64,000 bases of DNA from Massariosphaeria phaeospora (GCA_011032825.1 JAADJZ010000007.1:1364001-1428000); one strand, 5' to 3'; counted from the first letter of the stretch, positions 34,798-46,437 are shown. Notes: a model not told the origin generated them from the letters alone. Program-made: numbers and translations.

Positions 34798-36040
34798 ATC
34801 TCACCTCATCCCGCGGGTATTTTATGGTGTGGAGGATCGAACCCGGGCCCCTTGCCTGTATTTACACTAGCAGGGGTAAAGCGAGGTGATCCGTGCGCAG
34901 GAACTCCAAACTTCCCGCGCATTCCTTCTAGATAGCTCTCTACGCTGTATCTCACTTTAGTAATCAATTCAACTCAACTCCACCTTTACATATGGTCGCT
35001 TGTTTAGTCAGCCAACGAGATGCGGTCTAACGCACAGCGATACGCACTTTTGTAACATCAAGACATGCCATTCACGTCGCACTCAAGCTGCGAAACCCGC
35101 CGTCGTCCCTTCCGCTGACAAAACGGAAAGCCTGCTCAAGCCACCACGTCCTTATGCTTCTCGAGCCCACCGGCGCCGATTCCTAGACCAAGCAGCAGTT
35201 GAGATCTCGTCTCAGCTCGTTGAACGGGATACAATGAGCTAGGAAGGATATAAGATGAGACAGAGTGCGGCGGCTGTAGAAAGTGAAGCTTGCACTTCGG
35301 CAAGTAGGTTGAGTGTTACTGGCGAAACGCCGTCGTTGCAAGCACATACGAAGGTAGAAAGGCTCTGCATGCTTTAGTGATACAGCTGTCGTACGGTCAA
35401 ACGACCAGCGGCTCCTTACATAAGCACTGCAATCTTTAGGGCTGTGGAGATGTGCTTCGGTACGACCTCCGACAGTCATGAGGATTTAAATCGTTCATAT
35501 TTGTGAGGGACGAGTACTAGCAGAGCTGGTGGTGGCCGTGCTTGGCAAGATTCTACACTATCTAGAGCTGCATACAGCACTCTTCTCCTCACCTATCTCT
35601 ACAAACTATCGCCTTCGGCGCAAGGTTAGGGCCAGTGCGGGTCGGCTACTCTCCCAGCCGGTGGTGGCAACATTTGACGTGTACCACTCCCGTGCAGTGA
35701 CTTAGTACAATACCTGCATACTGCATACTACTAGTGTTTTAGTAAGTATGCATTGTTCACAGTAGATTGCAAAACCTCTTGCCTAGATCTAACGCCTCGC
35801 GAAACGAAAACGCCTTAGAAATAAGCGAGATACCTGCTCTGCTACAGGTCTCATGTACATGCAACACTACCCTAACTCTTCGCATTCTGTTCTGCTGTCT
35901 CTTCTAAACTAAGCGCTTATCTATATCTAGTATAGTCTTAACAATCTTCTTTGTGAATAATAATCCATGTGCTCCTTGCTATTACTATTTTAAACCTCAA
36001 GCTAAGCATAGAAACTTACTATAGTAGTTATACCAGGCTC
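34798..36040. other. intergenic, nothing supported
   Basis: Scattered short ORFs without protein-like features. A GGTTCGATCC-like word (minus strand, about 34832-34841) resembles a tRNA B box, but no cloverleaf forms. Confidence 0.45.
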
Positions 36041-38672
36041 TTATGCAGCTATGTAGGACTTGTTATCAGAGCTTAGGCTCAAGGCCTCTATACGCCAGCT
36101 ATTAAGCGTCTCTTCTGAGTCCTTTGTATACGGGTGGTTAGGACCGAGACTTTGCTTTCGTTTCTCTACACATTCCTCTATCAGCATAAGAGCCTTTTCC
36201 CCTTCGCCCCTACCCTTAAAAGTGAACGCGAGGTTGTTCATGCTGGTCAGCGTGTCTGGATGGTCGGCTCCGAGTTTGCTCTTGCTCATCTCTATCACTT
36301 GCACAAACAGCGACTCTGCCTCTTCCCATCTCCCCTGATTCCAGTATGTCGACGCAAGGTTGGCCATGCTGGTTAGCGTAGATGGATGGTCGGCTCCGAG
36401 TTTGCTCTTGCGAATCTCCATCACTTGCACCTCTAGCGACTCTGCTTCTTCCCATCTCCCCTGATTCCTGTACGTCGACGCAAGGTTGGCCATGCTAGTT
36501 AGCGTGTCTGGATGGTCGGCTCCGAGTTTGCTCTTGCGAATCTCCATCACTTGCACCTCCAGCGACTCTGCCTCTTCCCATCTCCCCTGATTCCTGTACG
36601 TCGACGCAAGGTTGGCCATGCTAGTTAGCGTAGATGGATGGTCAGCTCCGAGTTTGCTCTTGCGAATCTCCATCACTTGCACCTCCAGCGACTCTGCCTC
36701 TTCCCATCTCCCCTGATTCCTGTACGTCGACGCAAGGTTGGCCATGCTGGTTAGCGTGGATGGATGGTCGGCTCCAAGTTTGCTCTTGCTCATCTCCATC
36801 ACTTGCACAAACAGCGACTCCGCCTCTTCCCACCGGCCTCTAAGGTTATAAACATTTCCAACTAATGATATACTCCATAGTGTATCTTCGTGTTCTTGGC
36901 CGAGCAGCTTCTTCCTCGTTTTCAGTGCTGCAACCGACATCTCCTCCGCCTCTGCCCCGTTCCCTATCTGCTCCGCGTACCACCCCGCTCGATACAGGAT
37001 CGTGGCCCACATCTCCAACGACTCTTGGCCCTTCGGCTTCTGTGCAGCCGCCGATTTCGCATGCGGAAAGAGAGCCTGGCACGCTGTCCAATTTTCGTAG
37101 CCTCCAGTTGGAAGCGCCGAGCAGAGGTTTTTGATGAACTGATGCTTCCATTTCTCCCGCTGCCCGTGTGCCTCAAGCCACTTCCAGGTGGCAAGCTGAA
37201 CCAGTCTGTGCATCTCGAAACCCGACCCCCTCGTTGTGACGGTAATAAACGAGTAGTCTCGAAGAGTCGAGACGTCATCCTCAAACTCATCATCCTCATC
37301 CTCGCATCCCTCGCAGTCCATGCTGTTGTCACTTTGATCGTCGTCCTCGCCTTCGTCCTTGTCCTCGTCCACGTTAGAATCAACGTCCTCGGCGTCGCCG
37401 CCATGCTTTTCTGGGACATTGCTCTGCCCGTTTCGACTCCGCAGTAGAGCTTCCGGAATTCCCTGCCTGTCGAAAAAGCTCATCAGCGACAGCAGGTCGG
37501 CTGCCGATGGCCGGACGTGCCGGATATGATCAAACGATATCTGCCACGTAACGATGATGGAGTTCTTCGCATCACGGTCTCGACGGAGCTGTCCCTTCTC
37601 GAAGTTCAGAAGACTCGTCCTTTTGCGATCGCCCTCTTGGAACTTTTCCAGGTACTGGCGCACGGAGCAGCGCGGTGCACGGTGAACGATGTAGGACGTA
37701 GCTTGGACCATAGCAAGCGGCATGAACTCGAGCGCAGCTGCGAGCTCGCCAACTCTGTCGCTCTTCTCGATCCCTTCCAGTTTCTTCTCAAGCAACGCTA
37801 CCGCATCCGCCTCGCTCATAGGCTCGACTGCGATCATGTCTCGTCGCTCGACCAGCTCCAGCGCTGCGCTTCTGCTTCGTGTCGTTACAAGGACGGCCCC
37901 ATTCTGGCACTGCGGGAGATACGCCTTGAGTGGCTGCGAGCCGTCGCCGTTCGAACCCCTCTCTCCTCCAGCACTTCTGTCTCTGTCGCTGCAGGGCTCG
38001 GAGAGGAAGCCAGCATGATCGACATTGTCAAGTATGAGCACCCAGCTCCTTCTCTCGTCGCGTAGCCAGTCGTACACCAGCTGAAATATATTGGCCTTCG
38101 GGTTCTTTCGCCCAGGGATCTTGACAAAGTCCGCAATGTCTCGGTAGCTCGTCTCGAACCGCGCCGCGTTACTCGCGTGGACCCAGAATACCCACGTACT
38201 GGGCGAGCGCTCTCGTCTGCGGTGTGCGTACTCGATGGCGATTTGCGATTTGCTGCCGACTGTTAGGTGTGCTTGTGTCGCATGCGCCCGCACTTACCCT
38301 ACGCCGCCTAGCCCGACAAGCGCAGTCCTTGACCCCGGAGCCGCGCATTTTTGATCGATCTGCTCGAGTATCGTCCCCGGCTCGATGAAGTCTGGGTCGC
38401 GACCGATGGGTATGATGGCCGACGGGTTGGGTGGAGTCTCTGGCCGTTCTGGTGGGGCTGCCGTTAGCGCTGGCTTAGACCCTGCGGCAGATCTTCAGGC
38501 CCTCCCGCGATGTACAAGTTGCAATGGCAGCGACTTGCCTGGATAGTAGTTGTTTGTCTGGGCCTCTGTTTGGCATCAGTGGGGTGTTTGGTGTGCCCGG
38601 TGTAAGCGGCGTACCGATATTGATATCTCTCTGAGCAAAGTTACTGATAGTGCCCTTGTTGATAGAAGCCAT
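36041..38672 (-). CDS. NB-TPR STAND (NLR-like) receptor with N-terminal amyloid-type motif
   Basis: Exons 38672-38516, 38457-38298 and 38252-36041 join in frame to 842 residues; introns are 58 and 45 nt. Residues 7-19 are GTISNFAQRDINI, followed by a T/P/N-rich linker. The NB domain has Walker A GLGGVGKSQ (about 100-109, split by intron 2), LILDNVD (Walker B), VLVTTRS and FMPLAM (GxPLA-like). A D/E-rich low-complexity insertion and an MHRLVQLATW (winged-helix-like) segment follow. The C-terminus has about seven kinesin-light-chain-type 42-residue TPRs (GRWEEAESL.VQVMEIRKSK), several almost identical. Fungal STAND proteins of this kind act in allorecognition or immunity-like cell death, opening through nucleotide binding to seed an effector amyloid. 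It diverges from the SesB-like gene by about 310 bp. An alternative start lies 21 bases upstream (38693). Confidence 0.88.
36216..36840 (-). repeat. 126-bp near-identical tandem TPR-coding repeats
   Basis: Five consecutive units, each 126 bp (42 residues), differing mainly at a few positions (E/F, I/M, S/D). Such internal identity suggests recent expansion or conversion. Confidence 0.85.
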
Positions 38673-38980
38673 CTTGAACTGCTTCTCTCGCATGCGTTGT
38701 CGCGGTGAGCGTCACAAGGGGATCAGGCTGCTTTAACGCGCCTGCTTGCTCTGCCTACCCCGCAGGCCAATTCGAGGGCGGCAAGCTCACCAGCTGAGCA
38801 TCGGCGCCTAGAGAACAGAAACAAGGCGGGGCTGAGCCATTCTATTTATAGTCCATAGCTTGCAATCAACACTATTAGTGCTTCCCGATTGTAGCAGGGT
38901 ACAAGTCAGCTCAAGCTGCATTAACAAACTTGACCTTCTAGTGCACCTAGACATGGCACCTTACGGGTTAACGACGTGGT
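38673..38980. promoter_or_regulatory. shared divergent promoter of the receptor and the SesB-like gene
   Basis: A 308-bp interval between two divergent starts, with a CTATTTATAG TATA-like word near 38842. Co-regulation of the pair is an inference from layout. Confidence 0.4.
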
Positions 38981-40110
38981 ATGATGGGGAGAAAGCAGAA
39001 GTGGAGTGAGGATTGTGACGATATAAACATGCTGTCCTATCTGGCTAACGTCAACAGCATCGTCTTCGCCCACGGTCTTCGCGGAGGAAGAGAATCAACA
39101 TGGATGAAAGACGGGGTGGTCTGGCCGAAAGAATTACTGTCGAAGGATATTCCAAAAAGCCGAATCTTAAGCTTCGGCTACGATTCTGGGGTTGTACATT
39201 CTGAGACTGCAGAAGTCACTCAAGGCAGTCTTTCAGACGATGCACGACAGTTATGCAGCCTCCTTGATGATGCGCGTAGACAAACAAGCACTGTAAGATG
39301 TTCTACTTAGATTTCAGACTGTCTTTGAGATGCTGCCAACACTAACTGTTCTCTAAGACGGATCGTCCTATCATCGTAATTGGCCACAGCCTCGGCGGCC
39401 TCGTCCTCGCACAAGTGGTCTATGGCGGCAATAGGGCTGCAGAAGGAGACAGCATCCGCTCGATAGCGCAGCATATCAAAGGAATGATGTTCCTTGGTAC
39501 ACCTTTCTTTGGCTCTAAAATTGCCGGGTGGGGTGAAATCGTGCGGCGTATCTACAGCCTCGTCCAAAAAACAGACCAAAATACGTTGAAGAATCTCAGG
39601 TTAGATTCAGAGGAGCTTAAAGATCTTCGACTCGGGTTCCCAGACGTGGTCCGTAAGCGGAATCAAACTCCGTCCAAGGTCGCCGTGGTCTTCTTTTTTG
39701 AGAAGAAGATGACCTACAAAGTGGTATGTTAGAAGCATGGCTCTAACACCAGCTGCTAATAAAAAACATCAAGTGGGTCGTCAAGGAAGAAGATGCATCC
39801 TACCCTGGAGTCGGAGAAATCTTACCTATGCAGGCAAACCATCTCGATATCTGCAAGTTCGATGATGCAGAAGACGATGGATACAAGCAAGTGAGAACGA
39901 AGGTAAAGCAAGCCATGGAGGCGACTGATGTCACTGAAGCGAGCACGGTAAGAGCAGTCCGGTGTTACGGTTCAATGGGCAAAAAATATAGTAATGCGAG
40001 GATAGGGTAACAAAACCTACATTGTCAATAACGATGGCACGATCACGAATCTCTCTCAGGGCGATATGAGAATCGAACAACAGACTATCAACTATGGACA
40101 GATTAAGTAG
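38981..40110 (+). CDS. SesB-like alpha/beta-hydrolase (lipase-like) with C-terminal amyloid-type motif
   Basis: Exons 38981-39292, 39358-39723, 39774-39947 and 40006-40110 join in frame to 318 residues, with typical GT-AG introns of 50-65 nt. The N-terminal half has IVFAHGLRGGRESTW (HG motif, about residues 28-42), WPKELL and ILSFGYDS. The nucleophile elbow is GHSLGG with Ser115, followed by MMFLGTPFFGS. The catalytic His is probably in MQANHLDICKF. The last exon adds NNDGTITNLSQGDMRI and a polar tail. SesB-type hydrolases are paired with STAND receptors in many fungi and are proposed cell-death effectors. Residues 295-307 match the neighbouring receptor's residues 7-19, supporting a functional pair. 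All expected core residues are present; it looks intact. Confidence 0.85.
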
Positions 40111-41472
40111 TGCTCCGATCAGCAACGATCGAGAATAAGGAACAGAGTGTGAATTATATCAATTCAATGATCGCGATTTAAAATCACTGCGGATATGAGA
40201 CCGGGCCCAAGTAACCCTCAAGCGTCTGCAGCAGCGCTCCCATGATGGAGTCCCCTAGCCCGACCGCCTTGTTGTTTGATCCAGACAGGACCAGCTTTGC
40301 CAAGCGGACCCTATTTAAGTGACCTTTACGATGCGGCTAATCGCCCCAATCTTCAAGCAACTTATGGAAAGTGTCCATGTGCGACAATAAAGTGATTGGG
40401 CATCCCGTTGACCCAGAGAATCCACGTGCGGGGTAAGCAGCTATAACAGCCTTTGTGCAGTTCAGCTGTATACGAGCCTTCAACCCTAGACGCCAATAGT
40501 TGCAAACTTGCCAGAAGAGGGCCGACATTAACGCGAAGGTGAAGCTTTCGTGGTCGCTTACTCCGCTTGCTGAAGCCTAGACTCGGATCATAGTATTCTA
40601 TATCATGTCAGTTCGTCTTGGTCCCCTGGCATAGCCGCTGTGTGAGACCTGCCCATCCTATTCTTTAGACGCTAGCCAACACATGATGTTCCCCTTTAAC
40701 GAGCTGAAGTGATGTTTGGCTACTGCTTGATATGTGTGTCGGTTGCGATGTGCTTGAGAAGGACGAGGACGTGCTGGGTCGGACGAGGGATCGACAGCAG
40801 GTCTACGTAGCTGGAGGTCGGGGCGACGATTTATCTCTATGGCATGGAAGCGTTCACGTTAGCTATGGTCGTCTACTGCACTGCGTCTCGAAGTTGCACG
40901 ATGGCTGTGTCGGAGCTGATTGCGGTTTCGATGCTCTGGGTGTTCGTTGACTCGAGCAATACGCCAAGGGCCTTTAAACCTAGCCCTGCTCCTAATCCGA
41001 GCTGGTTTTCGGGTGTCCTGGAGCGCTTGGCAAAAGCGCCACACAGCCACACAGCCACACAGCCACACAGCCACAGACCTCGTGTTAGCATTGGTAGATT
41101 ACAGCTAAACTGCTTTAAGCTAGGTGTCCGGGTCCTCCTTATCTGGCACTTCTAGCAGGCGGACTTGGAATTAGCACAGAAGCATGACAGCCTCTCAAGC
41201 TCATGCGCAATAATCGGGATAAGATAATGATATAACAAGCTGTAGAATGACGGACTTTCGACTAGATGCATGAGCTTTCAACGCACCTACTGCCAGCCAA
41301 AGCAAGGCGGTCGCGTAACAGTCATACTAGATTGTTGTATTGCACGGTAAGCTGAACCTATTTCTAAAAGACATTAGGAGAGAATAGACTTTATAGCTTA
41401 AAGCTACTATTCTGAGAATGTCTATTCTTCTAACCTGTTGTTGAGTTTGTTATGTTGGGGAGTGTCTGCGGC
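40111..41472. other. intergenic inside the inverted-repeat bracket
   Basis: No convincing gene. Contains a (CACACAGC)n-like minisatellite at 41040-41076. Confidence 0.5.
41040..41076. repeat. 8-bp minisatellite ACACAGCC
   Basis: About four and a half perfect copies in tandem. Confidence 0.85.
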
Positions 41473-41513
41473 GTCTCGTCACGCAGGGTGTCTCGCTACG
41501 CAGGGACGGACGT
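41473..41513 (-). repeat. 41-bp terminal inverted repeat (right) next to TA
   Basis: Inverse of 34356-34396 (36 of 41 positions), followed by TA at 41514-41515. The unit contains CCTGCGTAGCGAGAC-like half repeats. Confidence 0.75.
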
Positions 41514-41515
41514 TA

Positions 41516-42350
41516 AATGAGTGGCCGTGAGCATGCCCTTTCTGGGACATGACGAACGGATAACAACTTTCCGTTTGTGGATTATGAATTCCCCATCACC
41601 AGACAAAATCATCGGTGTCTGCGTGCAGCAGCGCTTGCACTTTACGATTGTGACTACATGGGCAGTGCTGAAACTCCAAACGTTTTCGCAGACGCCGACA
41701 TTGGATCCTTGATTTTCACAAGTGGATACCCAACAACACAACATCATCCTGACCAATGATATGTTGCCAAGTCATCGCGAAGCTGGCACAGCCTCATTCT
41801 CAACAACGCCGCTATCCAATCAACTCAATCACTCGACTGGACTTGGGTTGGCCGACTATTGATTCAACAAAGGGGGGAGTAGTTCGCTTTAGAAGACAGC
41901 TCGAATCACATGCGAAATCACATCAAAAATACAACTAGCACTGTTAATGAAACAAACAAATGGGTTCAGACATGGGTGGCCGAATCTAGTTTTCAAAAAG
42001 TGGCCAACGGAGATTGAATTGAGGTTAGCGTTGGGGGAGTTCAAGAAGGTAAGTATAAAAAAAAAAGAGAGAAGGAGCGAGGGAGGGCGGAGGGGGTTAT
42101 ATATGCGGGAGGCAGCGAGGGCACGTGATCGGCGGTGACTGGAGCTTGCGTTGCTGGGGAGACACCCGTTAAAGTGGGGCCTGGAATCTTCGACGGGCTT
42201 CTGCCTGCAGGGGTGAAGGCGGGAGAGGTAAAGGTGGGCGACGAAGGCTTGCTCTGTACGGAGGCCTCTCGTCACTAACAGTCCTATGCCCAGTTTTAGG
42301 CAGATAGCATGGCCCACCAATAACGATGTCTACGGCAAGAAAATCACAGC
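41516..42350. other. intergenic, nothing supported
   Basis: Includes a purine-rich strand (about 42055-42110). No gene-like frame. Confidence 0.45.
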
Positions 42351-42355
42351 CAGGT

Positions 42356-42563
42356 TGTTGCGGTTATGAGGAGAAGCAGATCACGTAATGGTGTTCTAGT
42401 GCTACTTCCTTACTTATCGAGTACCTCTTACCTCAGCTGTATCATAGATACGTCATGTAAATAGACCCTGCTGCTGGCCCTTCGAGAGGGCAGCACGAGC
42501 AAAACAACACGAAAAGGACGATACACAATACTTTTTGTTTTCACTGCATTCTACACTGCAATA
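42356..42563 (+). mobile_element. solo LTR of the nested copia family
   Basis: 208 bp, TGTTGCGG...GCAATA, flanked by the 5-bp duplication CAGGT (42351-42355 and 42564-42568). It is the least mutated of the three LTR copies and records excision by LTR-LTR recombination. Confidence 0.9.
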
Positions 42564-42568
42564 CAGGT

Positions 42569-43795
42569 ACCACCACGAAGCCGTGTAGTCTAATTCTACG
42601 AGATCAGAATATGTCGCGTAGAATACCAACCACTAGGTACCGCAAACAGCAACAACACTCGCAGGCTTTCTACATCGCTGTTCCATGCAGATATCCGGCA
42701 TTCGGCAAAGGCTCAAATCATCTGGAGACCCTCAGGTCTGGACAAGGCACATCAGTGCACTGTGATCGTCGAAGATACGGACCTTGACACTCTACGGGTA
42801 GTCACTCAAAATCGACTCCACGAAGCGCCTCACATGCTCGTCGGCTTCGACCTGTACAAGGAGACCGTATAGCAATCAGGAAGATACAACCGTCGAGTCC
42901 TCCACTGCGTCGACCGCAAAAGGCGCGACGATAGGAACCGCCCTAGAGCCAAGAAAGGTGTCAACTAGCATCGATAGCGTTGTGAGCGCCATGATAGCCT
43001 CAAACCATCGCTAGCAATAAGATGGCGTTGCGCAGGAAGGGATATCTTGACGTGCTTGACTATCTTCTCTTGTCCTATAACCAATCCAACACTTTTGCAG
43101 ATATGGAAAACCACCCTCCCGCAGCTCGAATAGCGACCGTCGATAGTGCCAGGCTTCCTCCTCGACAGCTTGGACTTTAGAACAACGTGGACGTTGGCCC
43201 TGGTTGGGAAATGGAGTACGTTGACTAGACTGAGTGAGGTCCTGGTGGGTGTGAAAAACTCAGCCCCTAGATAGATTAATAAAGCTGTGCGACACCATAC
43301 TTCTTATTGACTGTCATCTGGAGCGTCTGAGACGAGTTCAATGTTGAGACGTTAATCCAAAGAGCAGCAACTGGGAACACCTTGAAGGTAGTTTTTGTGT
43401 GTGACGATAGCCGTCGCCAAGCCTTTAGGTAGTCTGTCGACGCAAGTGGGAACCTGACGATGGATAGCTACCTACCTTTGTACTTTCCCCCACCATTTGC
43501 GTCGCGAAAGGCATTTACAAAAGTCAGGCGCAACTCCAAGAACTCCAAGAACTGCCGCCACATGCAATCCGTCACGGAAGCCGGCAATGCAGCAGATCGG
43601 CAGGGACCTGGCCTGATGCGAGACTTCCGAGGTTCCGACCACGAGCGTTACGTACCCCCGCCTTATTTGCCATAACTCCGGGCTATGCTGAGGCTCGACG
43701 CCGCTCATTCTGTCTCGCGTTGCACGGTGCCTTTTACCTGCTCCATACACACCTCTGTCGAATCCGAACATGCTGTCGTTGATAGACCTTACAGC
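42569..43795. other. intergenic or decayed coding sequence
   Basis: One frame at about 42780-43140 has protein-like stretches (ATIGTALEPRKVSTSID, ILTCLTIFSCPITNP) broken by TAG codons, perhaps a decayed gene, but I cannot name a family. Confidence 0.3.
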
Positions 43796-44069
43796 ATGCG
43801 CTTTTCTCTTCTGGTGCTGGTAGCTACGGCTGCCGTTTCTCTTGGGGACTTTATCTTGTACACTGAATTGCCGATTCCTTTGAGCGAAGTCCCAACAGAT
43901 CCAGCGTCGGTGAGTCTGCGCGCATCTTTCGGCTGCCTTCAATGTAGCTAACGCAACTAAGGCCGCGAGCTTCACTTCCAGCGTCTTCATCAACGGCTTA
44001 ATCGCCTGGGGGAGCTACACAAACAGTCTCGGCGAGCCTTACAAGGCTTCCGAGTCGTCCGCCATTTAA
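43796..44069 (+). CDS. candidate small secreted protein, possibly disrupted by a tandem duplication
   Basis: Exon 43796-43909 encodes MRFSLLVLVATAAVSLGD, a clear signal peptide, then a short acidic stretch. A 52-nt intron (GTGAGT, branch GCTAAC) leads to exon 43962-44069 (AASFTSSVFINGLIAWG...), giving 73 residues and no mature cysteines. A 166-bp tandem duplication (43928-44259) covers the intron end and exon 2. Downstream another frame (ASNFSVPAAVTD... ending in alanine-rich AAAAAAFL at about 44513) looks like the true C-terminus, with a hydrophobic GPI-signal-like end, so the original gene may have been longer. Family not recognised. Confidence 0.4.
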
Positions 44070-44259
44070 GGCCTCCAATTTCAGCGTTCCAGCTTCGGCT
44101 GCCTTCAATGTAGCTAACGCAACTAAGGCCGCGAGCTTCACTTCCAGCGTCTTCATCAACGGCTTAATCGCCTGGGGGAGCTACACAAACAGTCTCGGCG
44201 AGCCTTACAAGGCTTCCGAGTCGTCCGCCATTTAAGGCCTCCAATTTCAGCGTTCCAGC
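43928..44259 (+). repeat. 166-bp tandem duplication (two units)
   Basis: Units 43928-44093 and 44094-44259 appear identical by eye. 166 is not a multiple of three, so the frame shifts between units. Confidence 0.85.
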
Positions 44260-45869
44260 TGCCGTCACGGACCCGAATACCGTCGTTACAATTACAACAA
44301 ACGAAGCGCCGCCCTGGTACACCCCGCTTCCCACTCGGGACAAGCAGTTCAAGGAAGAACAGGTGCAGCAACAGTTCAGCATTGTTAGGGACGTCATCGC
44401 GCGGAGGAGAACAACTACGGGCTCCACGGGTGGAGCGCTGCCGACGGCGATGGTCGGATTGCGGGTCGAGTTAGGCATTGCTGCTGCAGCTGCTGCAGCA
44501 GCCTTCTTGTGAGCGCAGCAGACTACCTAGTCTGTAAGGGTTGCGCAACCCACTCTGCTACTTGATGGACAATGTAAGTCTGTTGGTTCGACGGAAGCAA
44601 CACATCTAACGTGCCGCAGTGCCGTCATAATCTCTATCCATCAGGTCCCTCCAAGGTCGCCTTGAGACTATCCTCTTGCGACGGCGCCATCGGGCATTCT
44701 CAAGCACACAGCACTCTTTTCCAAGGATATACATTGCCAACTAATCATTCGAGCGATCGTGGTGTTCGTGTCGCTGTAGGCGCATACATATCTCACTAGA
44801 GGAATAGGATGATGCCCAAAGCCGTAGCTGTGCCACGGTCTCCGAGCTCGTTTGGCGATGAAGAAACATGGATTAGAATGGAACGGCATATTGGCAGATT
44901 CCGAGTATTCCGGCACTGTAGAACAGTAGCTGAATGTCATAATCATGAGGCGTTGAACTCTCCCATACATACGTACATACTACATGATCTTTCACCTCGG
45001 CTAGCCGACCGGGCTCGACACATTAGCAGGTGTACCGCTGAGGACATGGATGGCTCATGGAATGCCATTGCCACTTTCTACACATACTGAATGAGATTCC
45101 GGCGTGCTACATCAGAATCCCTACAGGCTGCGAGACACAACAGATAACTCATAGCCTCTTATGTACGTCAGATTATCCTATTTGCAGTTTCTAAACACAG
45201 CGTAATATACTCCGTAAGATTCTTCTTCCTTAACTATACCTGTGCCATGCTACCGCGCGGTACATTATGCCATTTGCCCATGCAAATCTGTACATAGTAC
45301 GTAGCTAACAATGTCTTAGGACCCTCAAGCGTAGACCGTATAGGCGACAACAGGAAGGTAAAGAGTGCTACATTACAGCATGAGATATTGGCAACAGAAT
45401 AGTTAAGTGTATGTAAGAGGCTATAGATCATTTCTTTTGAAGATAATGGGTCACCCGTAGCACCTCGCAAAATCCCGCTTAGTAGGGATAAAAGTACCGT
45501 AGCATCTCGCGCGAGGAGGATGAAAACCTTTGACATGTGGTGTCGGTTGGAACCATCATCAATATATCGAACATCACGACATATACCGCTCGCATGTGGG
45601 ATGGAAAGTCTGCCCAGGGGAACTCAAGGTAGTCATTGTTGCCTTTCGGGCAAACTGATCTCCAGAATTTACAGCTCGACAATCCGATCAGACCAGGAAT
45701 GTCCGCACGGCGGCTGTCGGTGGTCACCGAGAGCGGGTATTTCGGAAGTCAATGCTTTTCAGAAAAACGAATGCAAGGTTGCCACTCTCCACATAGGTAA
45801 GATGGAAATTGGAGGAAGTGCTTTACAAAGAGAGCCAAAGCGCGCAGGATGATGGCGACAACAACCAGA
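44260..45869. other. mostly intergenic
   Basis: Begins with the alanine-rich tail frame noted for the secreted protein (to about 44513). The rest shows no convincing gene. Confidence 0.4.
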
Positions 45870-45877
45870 TATATAAA
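45870..45877 (+). promoter_or_regulatory. TATA box of the secreted cysteine protein
   Basis: TATATAAA 109 bases before the ATG at 45986, with a pyrimidine-rich leader between. Confidence 0.45.
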
Positions 45878-45985
45878 CCCCCGTTGGACGTTTCAATAAC
45901 CTAAAGTGGCCATCCAGCTGTTGTTGCAGTCACTCTCTACCTCTTTGGCTTCATCGAGGCTATCTTGCATCCTCAATTCTACACC

Positions 45986-46437
45986 ATGTTCTTCGCCGAA
46001 GCCCTTCTCGTCGCGCTCTCTGCGGTGTCTATGGCTAGCGCCGCCACCTTGGTACGGTGCCAGTCTCATCCACCTTGTAGGCCATACTCATATTGATACT
46101 AATTTAGCATATCTCAAGCGGCTGCATTTTCGTCGACGGTAAAGCCGCCTGCAATAACTCGAACCGTCTGGATGTCAACGGCGATGTTGAGATCCTATGC
46201 GACATCCGCAAGGAGAGTGATGGCACGTCTGCTTACCGAAGGCTACTCGTCGAGATTCCTCAACAAAGAACGGATGTCTACTTCGCTGAGAACTGCCTGT
46301 ATGGTACTAAGGATCACTGTGAGTCGTCGGATGCTCATGAGATTCCGAGAGTGCGTGTTGACTTTTCCATCGTAGCTATTCCTCTGGGTTGCGCAAGCGC
46401 TCTTGCGAGAAAAAAAGTCTCTGATGTTTACGGTTAA
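45986..46437 (+). CDS. small secreted cysteine-containing protein (effector-like)
   Basis: Exons 45986-46051 and 46108-46437 (56-nt intron, branch ATACTAAT) give 131 residues. Residues 1-20 form a signal peptide with an ASA-A cleavage site. The mature part is about 111 residues with six cysteines (28, 37, 53, 85, 93, 117) and an RKK near the end. A second intron (46319-46375, GTGAGT...GTAG, 57 nt) would keep the frame but remove Cys93, leaving an odd number; I favour no second intron. No known family is recognised. Size, secretion and location in a repeat-rich region are typical of candidate effectors, which is suggestive only. Confidence 0.6.

Noticed and set aside
34801..34885. tRNA-like sequence with a GGTTCGATCC B-box word on the minus strand
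   Set aside because: Flanking bases do not form a T stem, acceptor stem or anticodon arm.
36890..37447. Plus-strand 185-aa ORF opposite the receptor gene
   Set aside because: Antisense of the receptor's NB/TPR coding exon; no protein-like feature of its own.
38253..38293. Receptor start at 38293 (MRAHATQ)
   Set aside because: That ATG lies inside the intron that splits the Walker A motif; splicing restores GLGGVGKSQ with the upstream exons.
42780..43140. Decayed transcription-factor-like gene
   Set aside because: A few protein-like stretches in one frame, but no motif strong enough to name a family.
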